A DNA stretch of 10,880 nt from Caulobacterales bacterium (GTDB lineage Bacteria > Pseudomonadota > Alphaproteobacteria > Caulobacterales > Caulobacteraceae). The translations under genes were made by a program, and so were the position numbers. Numbering within the stretch: the stretch's first letter is position 1; the number at the start of each line of letters is the position of its first letter. A model generated the notes under the pieces. It was not told the DNA's origin. It saw only the letters and a program-made list of their open reading frames with translations, and ran no database searches. This document shows positions 1 through 6,599 of this stretch, piece by piece. The stretch spans positions 1 through 10,880 of the forward strand of contig CANKEA010000024.1 of the NCBI GenBank assembly GCA_947480815.1, read 5' to 3'.

Positions 1-541
1 CGGTCACCGCCAAGCGTGGTGCCGTGGGGACGACCTCGGCCAAGCGGCCCAGCATGCGGTATTCGGGGCGAAAATCATGTCCCCATTGGCTGACGCAATG
101 GGCTTCGTCGATCGCGACGAGCGCGATGGGCAGGGACGAGAGTCGCTCCAACATGGCACCCTGCATCATGCCCTCAGGGCTCACATAGAGCAGATCAAGT
201 TCGCCAGCGTTGATGAGACGCCAGGTCTCCTCACGCTCATAGGGCTCGATGGCACTGTCGAGCCGCGCGGCCGCCACGCCAGCCTGGCGCAGGGCCTCTA
301 CCTGGTCGGTCATCAAGGCGATCAGGGGGGAAACGACAATCCCCAGCCCGCTGCGAAGCAGGCTGGGGATCTGGTAGCAAAGACTTTTTCCACCGCCCGT
401 CGGCAAGACGGCTAAGGCGTTGCGCCCCGCCAGGATTTCACAAATGACCGGCCTTTGCAGGCCGCGGAAATCCTTATGTCCGAAGGTGGTGGCGAGGACC
501 GCCCGCGCGTCGTCTAGGGTCGGCGCAGGCGTATCCGTCAC
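1..541 (-). CDS. recQ: ATP-dependent DNA helicase RecQ, N-terminal part (3' end outside the window)
   Basis: RecQ is a superfamily 2 3'-5' DNA helicase of recombination and replication-fork repair. About 180 residues are visible: motif 0 (FGHKDFRGLQ, residues 20-29), Walker A TGGGKSLCYQ (48-57), motif Ia VVSPLIALMTDQ (69-80), a YVSPE motif (119-123) and the DEAH box IDEAHCVSQWGHDFRPEY (144-161). The RecQ core, RQC and HRDC regions would lie off the left edge. The start is GTG at 541-539. An in-frame stop, which is the HU stop codon, lies only one codon upstream, and motif 0 needs this N-terminus, so no longer start is possible. No good ribosome binding site precedes it, so translation is probably coupled to HU. 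Family assignment is very secure; only the coupling is inference. Confidence 0.95.
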   Translation of the reverse strand, partial: MTDTPAPTLDDARAVLATTFGHKDFRGLQRPVICEILAGRNALAVLPTGGGKSLCYQIPSLLRSGLGIVVSPLIALMTDQVEALRQAGVAAARLDSAIEPYEREETWRLINAGELDLLYVSPEGMMQGAMLERLSSLPIALVAIDEAHCVSQWGHDFRPEYRMLGRLAEVVPTAPRLAVT

Positions 542-544
542 GTT

Positions 545-823
545 TTATTTCGCGAGGGCGTCCTTCAGGGCCTTGGCGGCCTGGAAAGAAAGCTTCTTGG
601 AAGCGGCGATTTGGATCGTCGCGCCGGTCGAGGGGTTACGGCCAGTACGGGCTGGCTTGGCCTGAACCTTGAACTTGCCAAAGCCCGGCAGGGAGACTTC
701 CTCGCCCTTCTTGGCTGCTGCCGTGATCGCCGCAAAAACGGCGTCGACCAGGGCCTTGGCTTGGGTCTTGGTAATTTTGGAGTCTTGATCGGCGACAACG
801 CCGGCCAGGTCAGTGGTGTTCAT
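545..823 (-). CDS. hupB: HU-family nucleoid-associated DNA-binding protein
   Basis: This is a small basic histone-like protein that dimerises, bends DNA and compacts the nucleoid. The 92 residues match the usual HU length. Visible family marks are the helical N-terminal half, VSLPGFGKFKV (43-53), and the DNA-gripping arm GRNPSTGATIQI (61-72) with the intercalating proline at position 64, followed by the C-terminal helix. The ATG at 823 has a clear ribosome binding site, GGGAGA at 836-831, with a 7-nt spacer. It is followed by recQ after one sense codon in the same frame. Its leader holds a 30-bp inverted repeat (870-899). HU is likelier than IHF because of its length and overall resemblance; the symbol hupB follows common alphaproteobacterial naming and is not proven. 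Confidence 0.95.
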   Translation of the reverse strand: MNTTDLAGVVADQDSKITKTQAKALVDAVFAAITAAAKKGEEVSLPGFGKFKVQAKPARTGRNPSTGATIQIAASKKLSFQAAKALKDALAK

Positions 824-869
824 CGAGGGTTCTCCCTAAGAAAAAAGAATCGCCCACTAACCCTGCCCA

Positions 870-899
870 GCGAAACGCCCCGTGTCACGGGCCTTTCGC
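870..899. repeat. 30-bp inverted repeat in the HU leader
   Basis: The arms GCGAAA (870-875) and TTTCGC (894-899) enclose a perfect palindrome CCCGTG-T-CACGGG (879-891). The two inner gaps are 3 and 2 nt. As RNA it could fold into a hairpin about 45 nt upstream of the HU start codon; as DNA it could be a protein-binding site. No T-run follows directly on either strand, so a classical terminator is less likely than an operator or leader structure. The symmetry is seen directly; the role is inference. Confidence 0.5.
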
Positions 900-902
900 A
901 CT

Positions 903-921
903 AAAAAGGCTCATCAGGCCT
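903..921 (-). terminator. weak candidate terminator after the small membrane-protein ORF
   Basis: On the minus strand AGGC (921-918), a 7-nt loop and GCCT (910-907) are followed by TTTT. The hairpin overlaps the stop codon of the 72-residue ORF. A 4-bp stem is short, so this is a tentative call. If real, it would separate that ORF from the HU transcript. Confidence 0.2.
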
Positions 922-1132
922 GTGATTCCGCGATTTGGCTGGAGATTCTTTGGTCACTTCGGCGCCGCAGCGGAGAATCCGCCCGCCGTAGCTGATAAAT
1001 ATCCAGGCCCAGACTAGGATAAAGGGCGGTCAGCCCAAGCCAGACGGTGAGCACCCCGCCATATCGGATGGCGTCCAAAGCACGCCGTTTGGGCAGGATC
1101 ACAGTCTGCGGCGCATAGACGAAATTGGTCAC
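914..1132 (-). CDS. hypothetical small single-pass membrane protein
   Basis: I do not recognise this 72-residue protein. It has a short N-terminus with basic residues (KRR, 15-17), one hydrophobic segment at about residues 25-44 (GGVLTVWLGLTALYPSLGL) and a hydrophilic, arginine-rich tail (RRADSPLRRRSDQR, 49-62). The positive charge on both sides makes topology uncertain. The start is GTG at 1132, with GGAG at 1144-1141 and an 8-nt spacer, which is the main reason to accept the ORF. It reads towards HU, 90 bp upstream of it, and diverges from the acyl-CoA dehydrogenase. It could be a chance ORF, but the ribosome binding site plus transmembrane pattern favour a real gene. Confidence 0.5.
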   Translation of the reverse strand: MTNFVYAPQTVILPKRRALDAIRYGGVLTVWLGLTALYPSLGLDIYQLRRADSPLRRRSDQRISSQIAESQA

Positions 1133-1328
1133 GGCGGGATCTCCATTGGATGGCCCGATGGTCTTGCCCGGCCGCTACGTCAATTTTGGACGTCGACCAT
1201 CAGGGCATTCGACGGCGCGGCGGATTTTGTGGCGATCTCGGCTTTGATTGGGACGCGGGCCGTTGATCCGCCTTTGCGCATCGGTGGCGGTCCACTATCG
1301 TCGCGAAAACCTTTTGGGGCGAAACATT
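1133..1328. other. divergent intergenic region between the small ORF and the acyl-CoA dehydrogenase
   Basis: This 196-bp gap must contain the promoter for the rightward dehydrogenase gene and probably one for the leftward small ORF. I see no convincing -35/-10 pair. A short inverted repeat, ACGTC (1177-1181) and GACGT (1189-1193) with a 7-nt AT-rich spacer, could be a regulator site but may be chance. The dehydrogenase frame is open back to a TTG at 1248, but that stretch does not look like family sequence. Confidence 0.4.
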
Positions 1329-3062
1329 ATGGACTATGTCGCGCCGGTCGCCGACATTCGTTTTGTGCTCAAGTCCATGGCGGGTCTGGGTGACCTGATC
1401 ACAGACGGTTTAGCCGGCGAGCTGGATGAAAACCTGCTGAGCGCCCTGCTGGAAGAAGCCGGCAAGGCGGCGCAGGGCCTGCTGGCCCCGCTGAACATTC
1501 CAGGTGACCGCGCGGGCGCGAAACTGACCGAGCTTGGCGTGACCGCAGCGCCGGGCTTCACCGCCGCTTACGAGGCCTGGTGCCAAGGCGGTTGGAGCGG
1601 GGTCGACGCCAGCCCAGAACACGGCGGCATGGGCCTTCCCACGAGCGTCGGGGCGGCGATCATGGAAATGTGGAATGCAGCCAACATGGCCTTTTCGCTC
1701 TGCCCGGTTCTGACCCAGGGCGCGGCCGAGGCCATCGCGGCCCATGGCAGCGAGGACCTCAAAAACCTCTACCTGCCTCGGCTGATCCGTGGCGAATGGA
1801 CCGCTGCAATGGCTCTGACGGAGCCATCAGCAGGCTCCGACCTTTCGCAGATGCGCACTCGCGCCGAACCGGTCGGCGACGGCACCTACCGCCTCCTCGG
1901 CAACAAGATTTACATCACCTATGGCGACCACGATATGTCGCCAAATATCGTTCACCTCGTGTTGGCCCGACTTTCTGATGCCCCAGCGGGCACGCGCGGT
2001 ATTTCACTGTTCCTGGTGCCGAAGTTTATCCCTGCTGCCAACGGAAACCTCGGCCAGCGCAATGACTTCCGCTGCACCGGGCTCGAACACAAGCTGGGGA
2101 TCCACGCCAGCCCGACCTGCTCGATATCCTATGGCGACAGCAAAGGCGCGATCGGCTGGCTGATCGGGCGCGAGAACGAGGGCCTCGCCTGCATGTTCAC
2201 CATGATGAACCGGGCCCGTCTCGCCACGGGTCTGCAAGGCGTAGGCGTGGGCGAACATGCCACTCAGCGGGCCTATGCCTATGCTCGCGACCGGCGGCAG
2301 GGCCGCGCAGGCGACGACGCCATGGCCCCAATAATCCAGCATCCGGATGTTCAGCGGATGCTGCTAGACATGCGCAGCGCGGTTTTTGCCGCTCGTGCCA
2401 TCGCCTTTAGCTGCGGCGTCGCCATCGATCGTGCCAAGCGCGAGACGGATCCAGCACGGCGCGCGGCTGCCGCGGCGCGAGAAGCCCTGCTGACTCCCAT
2501 GGCCAAGGCGTTCGGCGCGGATGTCGGCGTAGAGACCGCCTCGCTCGGTGTGCAGGTGCATGGCGGTATGGGCTATGTCGAGGAGACCGGTGCCGCCCAG
2601 CATCTGCGCGATGCCCGGATCGTGCCGATCTACGAGGGCACCAATGGCATTCAGGCCATCGACCTGGTGATGCGCAAGGTGGTCAAGGATGGCGGGGTTG
2701 CGGCAATGGCGCTGATCGCAGAGATCAGCGAAATCTCATCGGCGGCCGAGGCACCGGCGCTGACAAAGGCTATCGAAGCTCTGACCACTACGACAGCTTG
2801 GCTGCTGCAAGCGTCCGAACCGGAACGGCTGGCGGCGGCCTATCCCTATCTAACGCTGTTTTCGGTGACCTTTGGCGGCGGGCTGCTGATCAAAGGGGCT
2901 CTGGCGGCAGAAGCCGGCGCGAAGGACGCTCCGGCAGACATCGGGGTGCTTGCCAATCACTTCGCGGCGCATCGGCTTAGCCACGCCAGCGCCCTGGCCG
3001 ATCAGGCCATGCACGGTGCCAGGGTGCTGGCCGATCCAAAAGCCATGGCCGCCTATTCCTAA
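1329..3062 (+). CDS. acyl-CoA dehydrogenase, long DmdC-like subfamily
   Basis: This FAD flavoenzyme makes the 2,3-enoyl-CoA from an acyl-CoA and passes electrons to ETF. Its 577 residues place it in the long subgroup that includes 3-methylmercaptopropionyl-CoA dehydrogenase (DmdC) rather than the usual ~380-residue enzymes. The order is an N-terminal extension beginning MDYVAPVADIRFVLKSM (1-17), the helical N-domain, the FAD/substrate loop MALTEPSAGSDLSQM (161-175), the beta domain, the C-terminal helical domain with LGVQVHGGMGYVEE (406-419), and the catalytic base Glu436 in IVPIYEGTNGIQ (431-442). A further helical tail to 577 is typical of the subgroup. I chose ATG 1329 because the family N-terminus begins there and GGGG lies 9 nt upstream; the TTG at 1248 would add 27 unrelated residues. 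The gene stands alone and converges with the SleB-type gene. The substrate cannot be read from sequence; a general fatty-acid role is as likely as DMSP breakdown. Confidence 0.93.
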   Translation: MDYVAPVADIRFVLKSMAGLGDLITDGLAGELDENLLSALLEEAGKAAQGLLAPLNIPGDRAGAKLTELGVTAAPGFTAAYEAWCQGGWSGVDASPEHGGMGLPTSVGAAIMEMWNAANMAFSLCPVLTQGAAEAIAAHGSEDLKNLYLPRLIRGEWTAAMALTEPSAGSDLSQMRTRAEPVGDGTYRLLGNKIYITYGDHDMSPNIVHLVLARLSDAPAGTRGISLFLVPKFIPAANGNLGQRNDFRCTGLEHKLGIHASPTCSISYGDSKGAIGWLIGRENEGLACMFTMMNRARLATGLQGVGVGEHATQRAYAYARDRRQGRAGDDAMAPIIQHPDVQRMLLDMRSAVFAARAIAFSCGVAIDRAKRETDPARRAAAAAREALLTPMAKAFGADVGVETASLGVQVHGGMGYVEETGAAQHLRDARIVPIYEGTNGIQAIDLVMRKVVKDGGVAAMALIAEISEISSAAEAPALTKAIEALTTTTAWLLQASEPERLAAAYPYLTLFSVTFGGGLLIKGALAAEAGAKDAPADIGVLANHFAAHRLSHASALADQAMHGARVLADPKAMAAYS

Positions 3063-3079
3063 TGAGGGGCAGACGCAGC

Positions 3080-4153
3080 CTAAGCTGGGCTGGAAACCGC
3101 CGCAGCGGGCTTGTCCGCATGGTCCCTTACCGGCGTGTTTTCCGGCTTGGCTGGAGCGGAGGCGGGTTCCACCGGCGCAGTCACCGGACCGCCGACGCCA
3201 CCAGCCACCAGGACAGGTGCCGGTATAGACAGAGCAAGTGCGGCCTGCAGAGCAGACGTGACGGGCGAGACCGGGGCACCATCCGCCGGCACATTGGCCG
3301 CGAATTCAACGTCAGACGTCAAGGCGTCAGGCTGACCGGCGTGACCGCCGAAGCGGTAGAAGACATGCATCCCGACCTGGGCGACGCGCAGCAGGCGCGA
3401 ACCCCACATCGGCGCGACATCAAGGGTGTGGAAGTGGGTCGCAGCACCAACTTCCGTCATCACAAAGCCATCGAGTGCGCGGGAAGCCACCGTCTGGGCT
3501 CGGCGCCAAGCCCTCGGCTCGCGCTCGCGCTCGCGCAGGGTTGAGCCGTCGCAGGCGAAGCTGAACTGGCAGCCATGCAGGGTGGCGCGCTGAAAAACCA
3601 CGCCGCAGATGGTCTTTGGAAATGCCCTGTTGCGCGCGCGGTTCAACACGACCTGGGCTACGGCAGCCTGGCCACTGGGGATCTCGCCGCGGGCTTCATA
3701 ATATACGGCCTGGGTAAGGCAATCGAGTTCGCGCGAACCTTCGAGGGCGCCGGGGAAATGGAACGGGGCTGCAGAGGGACTGTAGGCACCACCAATGCTG
3801 GCTCGCAGCAGCACGCCGCCGCCCTCAGCATACAGACGCCGTTGCAGCCGCGTATTCAGCGCTTCGAGTTGGCGATTTTGATTCATCAATTCTGGGGCGG
3901 CCACAGCATCCGGATCGAGCCGGCGGGCAACGGCGATACTACTGGTGTCAGCGGTCGCCCTGGTCAGGGCAAGTTCGGAAAACCCATCAGCAGCGGCATC
4001 AGCGAGGCGAGAATAGCGGGCATGTTGCTCGACGGCCTTGGCCATTCCGCCCAACATATAGGCTCCGCCAAGAGCGGCTCCGGTGGCTATGCCCAGGGCA
4101 ATAGCGATACTGATCCCGCGCGCATTCGCACGCGTCGTGAGGGGGAATAACAA
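3080..4153 (-). CDS. SleB/CwlJ-type cell wall hydrolase, membrane-anchored
   Basis: This is a likely peptidoglycan-cleaving enzyme of the Hydrolase_2 (SleB) family acting in the periplasm. Residues 13-35 form one transmembrane or uncleaved signal segment; 86-108 may be a short coiled coil. The catalytic domain is about 141-270: LDCLTQAVYYEARGE (143-157) with the probable catalytic Glu153, AQVVLNRARN (166-175), FPKTICGVVFQ (178-188), CQFSFACDG (195-203) and ATHFHTL (238-244). A roughly 85-residue Ala/Pro/Val-rich tail follows. An Arg-Glu repeat (208-212) inside the domain is encoded by a 6-bp tandem repeat. The start is TTG at 4153; a TAG lies five codons upstream and the next ATG would fall inside the transmembrane segment, so TTG is the best choice. 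The gene ends 17 bp from the convergent dehydrogenase. The family is known for spore germination but is common in non-sporulating Proteobacteria. Confidence 0.9.
   Translation of the reverse strand: MLFPLTTRANARGISIAIALGIATGAALGGAYMLGGMAKAVEQHARYSRLADAAADGFSELALTRATADTSSIAVARRLDPDAVAAPELMNQNRQLEALNTRLQRRLYAEGGGVLLRASIGGAYSPSAAPFHFPGALEGSRELDCLTQAVYYEARGEIPSGQAAVAQVVLNRARNRAFPKTICGVVFQRATLHGCQFSFACDGSTLREREREPRAWRRAQTVASRALDGFVMTEVGAATHFHTLDVAPMWGSRLLRVAQVGMHVFYRFGGHAGQPDALTSDVEFAANVPADGAPVSPVTSALQAALALSIPAPVLVAGGVGGPVTAPVEPASAPAKPENTPVRDHADKPAAAVSSPA
3518..3535. repeat. three tandem copies of CTCGCG within the SleB-type gene
   Basis: Three perfect hexamers lie in the coding region and encode the Arg-Glu repeat of the hydrolase (REREREPR on the minus strand). 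Because the unit is 6 bp, slippage would add or remove Arg-Glu pairs without shifting the frame. It lies just after the CQFSFACDG motif. Confidence 0.8.
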
Positions 4154-4240
4154 ACTTATCGTGTCCTATGCGGCGAGGGCGATACGCCCCCCGACATCGG
4201 CGCTTTCGAGACCGGCTTAGAAACGCAACGGCCAGTCACC

Positions 4241-4274
4241 AAAACGAAGATTCGACCTGTTCATGCAGGTCGAA
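4241..4274 (-). terminator. candidate terminator of the cytochrome-isomerase-HupE operon
   Basis: Read on the minus strand, TTCGACCTG (4274-4266), loop CATGAA and CAGGTCGAA (4259-4251) make a perfect 9-bp stem, followed by TCTTCGTTTT (4250-4241). The stem is strong but the U-tract is interrupted, and it lies about 145 nt after the upstream stop codon, so termination is plausible rather than certain. It could instead be a palindromic operator for the SleB-type gene. Confidence 0.4.
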
Positions 4275-4327
4275 GATATTACCTATGTATCTGTTTGTGG
4301 CACTCCTGAGCCTGATTCGCAAGCATT

Positions 4328-4342
4328 TGCTGCGATGCAGCA
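4328..4342. repeat. short perfect hairpin TGCTGC-GAT-GCAGCA
   Basis: A 6-bp perfect stem with a 3-nt loop lies between the stop of the HupE/UreJ-like gene and the larger hairpin. It could be a 3' end stabiliser of the operon mRNA. There is no T-run beside it. The role is unknown. Confidence 0.35.
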
Positions 4343-4418
4343 TGAAATCTGTGGAAGAATGATGGGCGTGTGTGGCGGGAAACAACGACTTGGGTCCAGC
4401 ACAAGACGTCGGCCAACC

Positions 4419-5621
4419 TCACGCGTAACTGCGGATCACGAACCAGAATAGGCCAAGGCCCACCAGGAACGAGGCCGCGAAGTCCGTCACCAGGCGGCGA
4501 GGCAGTCGCATGCCCAGCTTCACCAGCAGGGCCACGAGGCCAAGTACCGTCAGCACCAGGGTAAGCTGACCGATTTCTACCCCGAGATTGAAGCCGACCA
4601 GCAATTCGGCCAGCCGCTCCCTCGGCAGCTTCATTTCAAGCAGGCCGGCGGCAAATCCAAAGCCATGGATCAGCCCAAACACCAGGGTCACGACCAGCCG
4701 CAGCCGCGCGGCATCGCGCAAGTGTCCAGACACCATCAGATAATTGGCCGAGAACAGACCGCCGCCGACCAGCAGCAGCACGGGCAATCCGCCGAGGCCC
4801 AAGAGCTTGCCCAAACCCATGAGCAAAAGCAGACCGCCTGTCGCGAGGGCGACCGTGGCGGTCTTTCCCGAATTCATCGACAAACTCTCCGCCCCGACCA
4901 GGGCGATCGTCAGTCCAACCAGGGCGTCGATATATTCCGCGTGCGGCCGCAGAATTCCGGTCACGGCAAGGGCCAACGTCAGGCTGTGCCCCAGGGTGAA
5001 GCCGGTGATCACAAAGGTTAGGTCACGCAACCGCCGCGACAGGAGCACGAGGCCCAGGAGGAAGGACTGGTGATCCACCCCGGTGAAGATGTGCATGATG
5101 CCCATCTGGATGTATTTGAAAAAACTAGCGTTCTTAAGTGCGTTGGCAGACTCTTCGCCTCCGACCTGCAGGCTTGTTTCGTCCTTGGTGAACAGCTGTT
5201 CGACAAACTCGTCGCCGGTCTGAATCTGCACCATGTTGGTATGGGTCGAAACCAGCTCGAAGAAAGCGGTGTCGGTCAGAACGATCTTCTTGGCGCTCGG
5301 GCAGTTCCAGGCGAAGTCGTAGCGGCTGACATTGCCCACCGCCAAGGCGGGCCGTACTGGACGGGCCAAGGGACACACTTTTCCCTCGGCGGTGACCGAC
5401 AAATGCTTCGTCAGGTAGGCCGCGACAGTCTGTACCGTGAAGGTTTGGTCTTTGGGCACCAATCGTTGAGCTTCAAGGTCGGGCACGGTGAAAGACATAG
5501 TCACCGCCGGTCCCTGAACCTGCCAGCTGGAATGAGTCTCGCTGCGCGTATGCGCCAAGCTTGGCTCGGCCACAGACAGTGTGGCAGCCAGGGCGAGCAG
5601 GCAAAGCCAGAGGCCCCTCAT
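4419..5621 (-). CDS. HupE/UreJ-2 family membrane protein with periplasmic N-domain
   Basis: This is a polytopic inner-membrane protein of the HupE/UreJ-2 type, related to families linked to nickel or cobalt uptake; its own substrate is unproven. Residues 1-23 look like a cleaved signal peptide ending SLAHT. Residues 24-165 form a soluble, presumably periplasmic domain with two cysteines (83 and 107) that might pair. The membrane part (about 170-398) has seven or so hydrophobic segments and the family motifs IMHIFTGVDHQSFLLGLVL (175-193; His177, Asp183, His184), FTLGHSLTLAL (208-218), FGLIHGFGFAAG (315-326; His319) and FNLGVEIGQL (344-353; Glu349). The conserved His/Asp/Glu residues could bind metal. 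Its ATG overlaps the stop of the isomerase gene as ATGA, so translation is coupled. It is the last gene of the three-gene operon. Confidence 0.85.
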   Translation of the reverse strand: MRGLWLCLLALAATLSVAEPSLAHTRSETHSSWQVQGPAVTMSFTVPDLEAQRLVPKDQTFTVQTVAAYLTKHLSVTAEGKVCPLARPVRPALAVGNVSRYDFAWNCPSAKKIVLTDTAFFELVSTHTNMVQIQTGDEFVEQLFTKDETSLQVGGEESANALKNASFFKYIQMGIMHIFTGVDHQSFLLGLVLLSRRLRDLTFVITGFTLGHSLTLALAVTGILRPHAEYIDALVGLTIALVGAESLSMNSGKTATVALATGGLLLLMGLGKLLGLGGLPVLLLVGGGLFSANYLMVSGHLRDAARLRLVVTLVFGLIHGFGFAAGLLEMKLPRERLAELLVGFNLGVEIGQLTLVLTVLGLVALLVKLGMRLPRRLVTDFAASFLVGLGLFWFVIRSYA

Positions 5622-6580
5622 TGGAAGGCCTTGGCGACAAGAATGTCGGCGCGATCTCGCAGGAACTTATTCTCATTAGCCTGCATGCGCTTCTGCAGGT
5701 CCTGCTTGTAGTCCGTCAGCACCTGTAGCCGCGCATCCTCGAAGCGGGTTGCGACAGGTGGCGTGTTTTCGGTCACAAACACCACATGCGGCCCGTCTGG
5801 CTGAACAATGGCATCGGTAACCTGGCCTTTTTTGAGCGCCACGGCCTTGCTGTAGAGCGCATTGCCAAGGTGAATCTGCGCGGCGAAATACAGCTCCCCG
5901 CCGATCACGCGCCCTGTGTCGCGCAGGTTGTATTTTGCCGCCACGATGGTTGGGTCAGCACCGGCTTTGATCGCAGCGGCCGCCGCCTGGGCGTTCTGCA
6001 GGGCGGTGGCGGGGTCTGATCCGCCCGGAGCCACGAAGTCTTTCACACCCAAAACACCGAGCGTGGAATAGTTGAGCCGGTTCTTTTCATAGTATACCCT
6101 CAGCTCATCTTCGGTCGGGAGTTTGGTCACCGCATCGACGGAAACCAGGGTCTCAACCGCATTGACGAGGGCATTGCGGACATCCGGATCAACGCTCGGC
6201 TCATCGGTTTCTATGCCGCGCTGCACGAACAGTTCCTCTGTCACCATCTCGTTGAGCACCTTCTTGCGCTCTGCCGCATCGGCCTGCGCCAGCGGCTTGC
6301 CCGTTTCAGACTCGAGTTGCGCCACATAGTCGGCCATGAGGACCGGCCGGCCATTGACCATGGCAACGGCCTCAGGCGGCACGGTCCGCACGCGCGTGCC
6401 CTTTGCCGTCAGCAGGCCGAACCCGGCAAGCACCAGGCCGAAGATCGCACCAATCGCGCCGATCCACAGGGTTCGCGTCGGGTTCGTCGACCATTCGAAC
6501 ATATACTTGGCCATCTTGCGCCCGTGATCGAGCGGAGTGGCCGTTTCGGAAAGTTTGGATTTGGGCTGTGGCTTGGCCAT
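5618..6580 (-). CDS. membrane-anchored parvulin/SurA-like peptidyl-prolyl isomerase
   Basis: A likely periplasmic folding factor of 320 residues. A polar, Lys/Pro-rich cytoplasmic N-terminus (1-36) precedes one transmembrane helix (about 37-57, WIGAIGAIFGLVLAGFGLL) without a cleavage site. A SurA-N-like helical region follows (about 70-150: AMVNGRPVLMADYVAQLES, 73-91, then VLNEMVTEELFVQRG, 108-122), and a PpiC-like region covers about 165-275 (GGELYF, 227-232; VVFVTENTPP, 266-275). The C-terminus is helical and charged. The ATG at 6580 has GGAA with a 7-nt spacer and lies 19 nt after the cytochrome stop; the frame is open further upstream, but that overlaps the cytochrome gene and is not family-like. 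The rotamase part is divergent, so a pure chaperone without isomerase activity is possible. Co-expression suggests it helps assemble the two membrane partners. Confidence 0.8.
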   Translation of the reverse strand: MAKPQPKSKLSETATPLDHGRKMAKYMFEWSTNPTRTLWIGAIGAIFGLVLAGFGLLTAKGTRVRTVPPEAVAMVNGRPVLMADYVAQLESETGKPLAQADAAERKKVLNEMVTEELFVQRGIETDEPSVDPDVRNALVNAVETLVSVDAVTKLPTEDELRVYYEKNRLNYSTLGVLGVKDFVAPGGSDPATALQNAQAAAAAIKAGADPTIVAAKYNLRDTGRVIGGELYFAAQIHLGNALYSKAVALKKGQVTDAIVQPDGPHVVFVTENTPPVATRFEDARLQVLTDYKQDLQKRMQANENKFLRDRADILVAKAFQ

Positions 6581-6599
6581 GCTGAGTTTCCGTCTCCGA

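Larger units (their letters stand above)
4154..4418. other. 265-bp gap with a low-GC core and two hairpins
   Basis: The gap follows the HupE/UreJ-like gene and precedes the SleB-type gene, both on the minus strand, so it should hold a terminator for the first and a promoter for the second. By count, 4241-4360 is about 44% G+C, clearly below the surrounding coding DNA. It contains a 9-bp-stem hairpin (4251-4274) and a 6-bp-stem hairpin (4328-4342). I found no convincing promoter hexamers and no convincing gene. Confidence 0.5.

Noticed and set aside
1248..1328. 27-residue N-terminal extension of the acyl-CoA dehydrogenase from a TTG
   Set aside because: The added residues do not look like the family, and the ATG at 1329 matches the typical N-terminus.
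3076..3092. CAGCC/GGCTG hairpin between the convergent dehydrogenase and hydrolase genes
   Set aside because: The stem is short, no T-run follows on either strand, and it overlaps coding sequence, so it is not a credible terminator.
3575..4150. 191-residue plus-strand ORF
   Set aside because: It is antisense to the SleB-type hydrolase with its clear catalytic motifs.
4259..4274. Possible alphaproteobacterial LexA box (GTTC-N7-GTTC)
   Set aside because: Only the first half-site matches; the second reads TCGA.
4263..4451. 62-residue plus-strand ORF in the low-GC gap
   Set aside because: No ribosome binding site, the start codon lies in a hairpin loop, codon use differs from its neighbours, and its end runs antisense into the HupE/UreJ-like gene.
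5070..5711. 213-residue plus-strand ORF
   Set aside because: It is antisense to the HupE/UreJ-like and isomerase genes, whose family motifs prove the minus strand.
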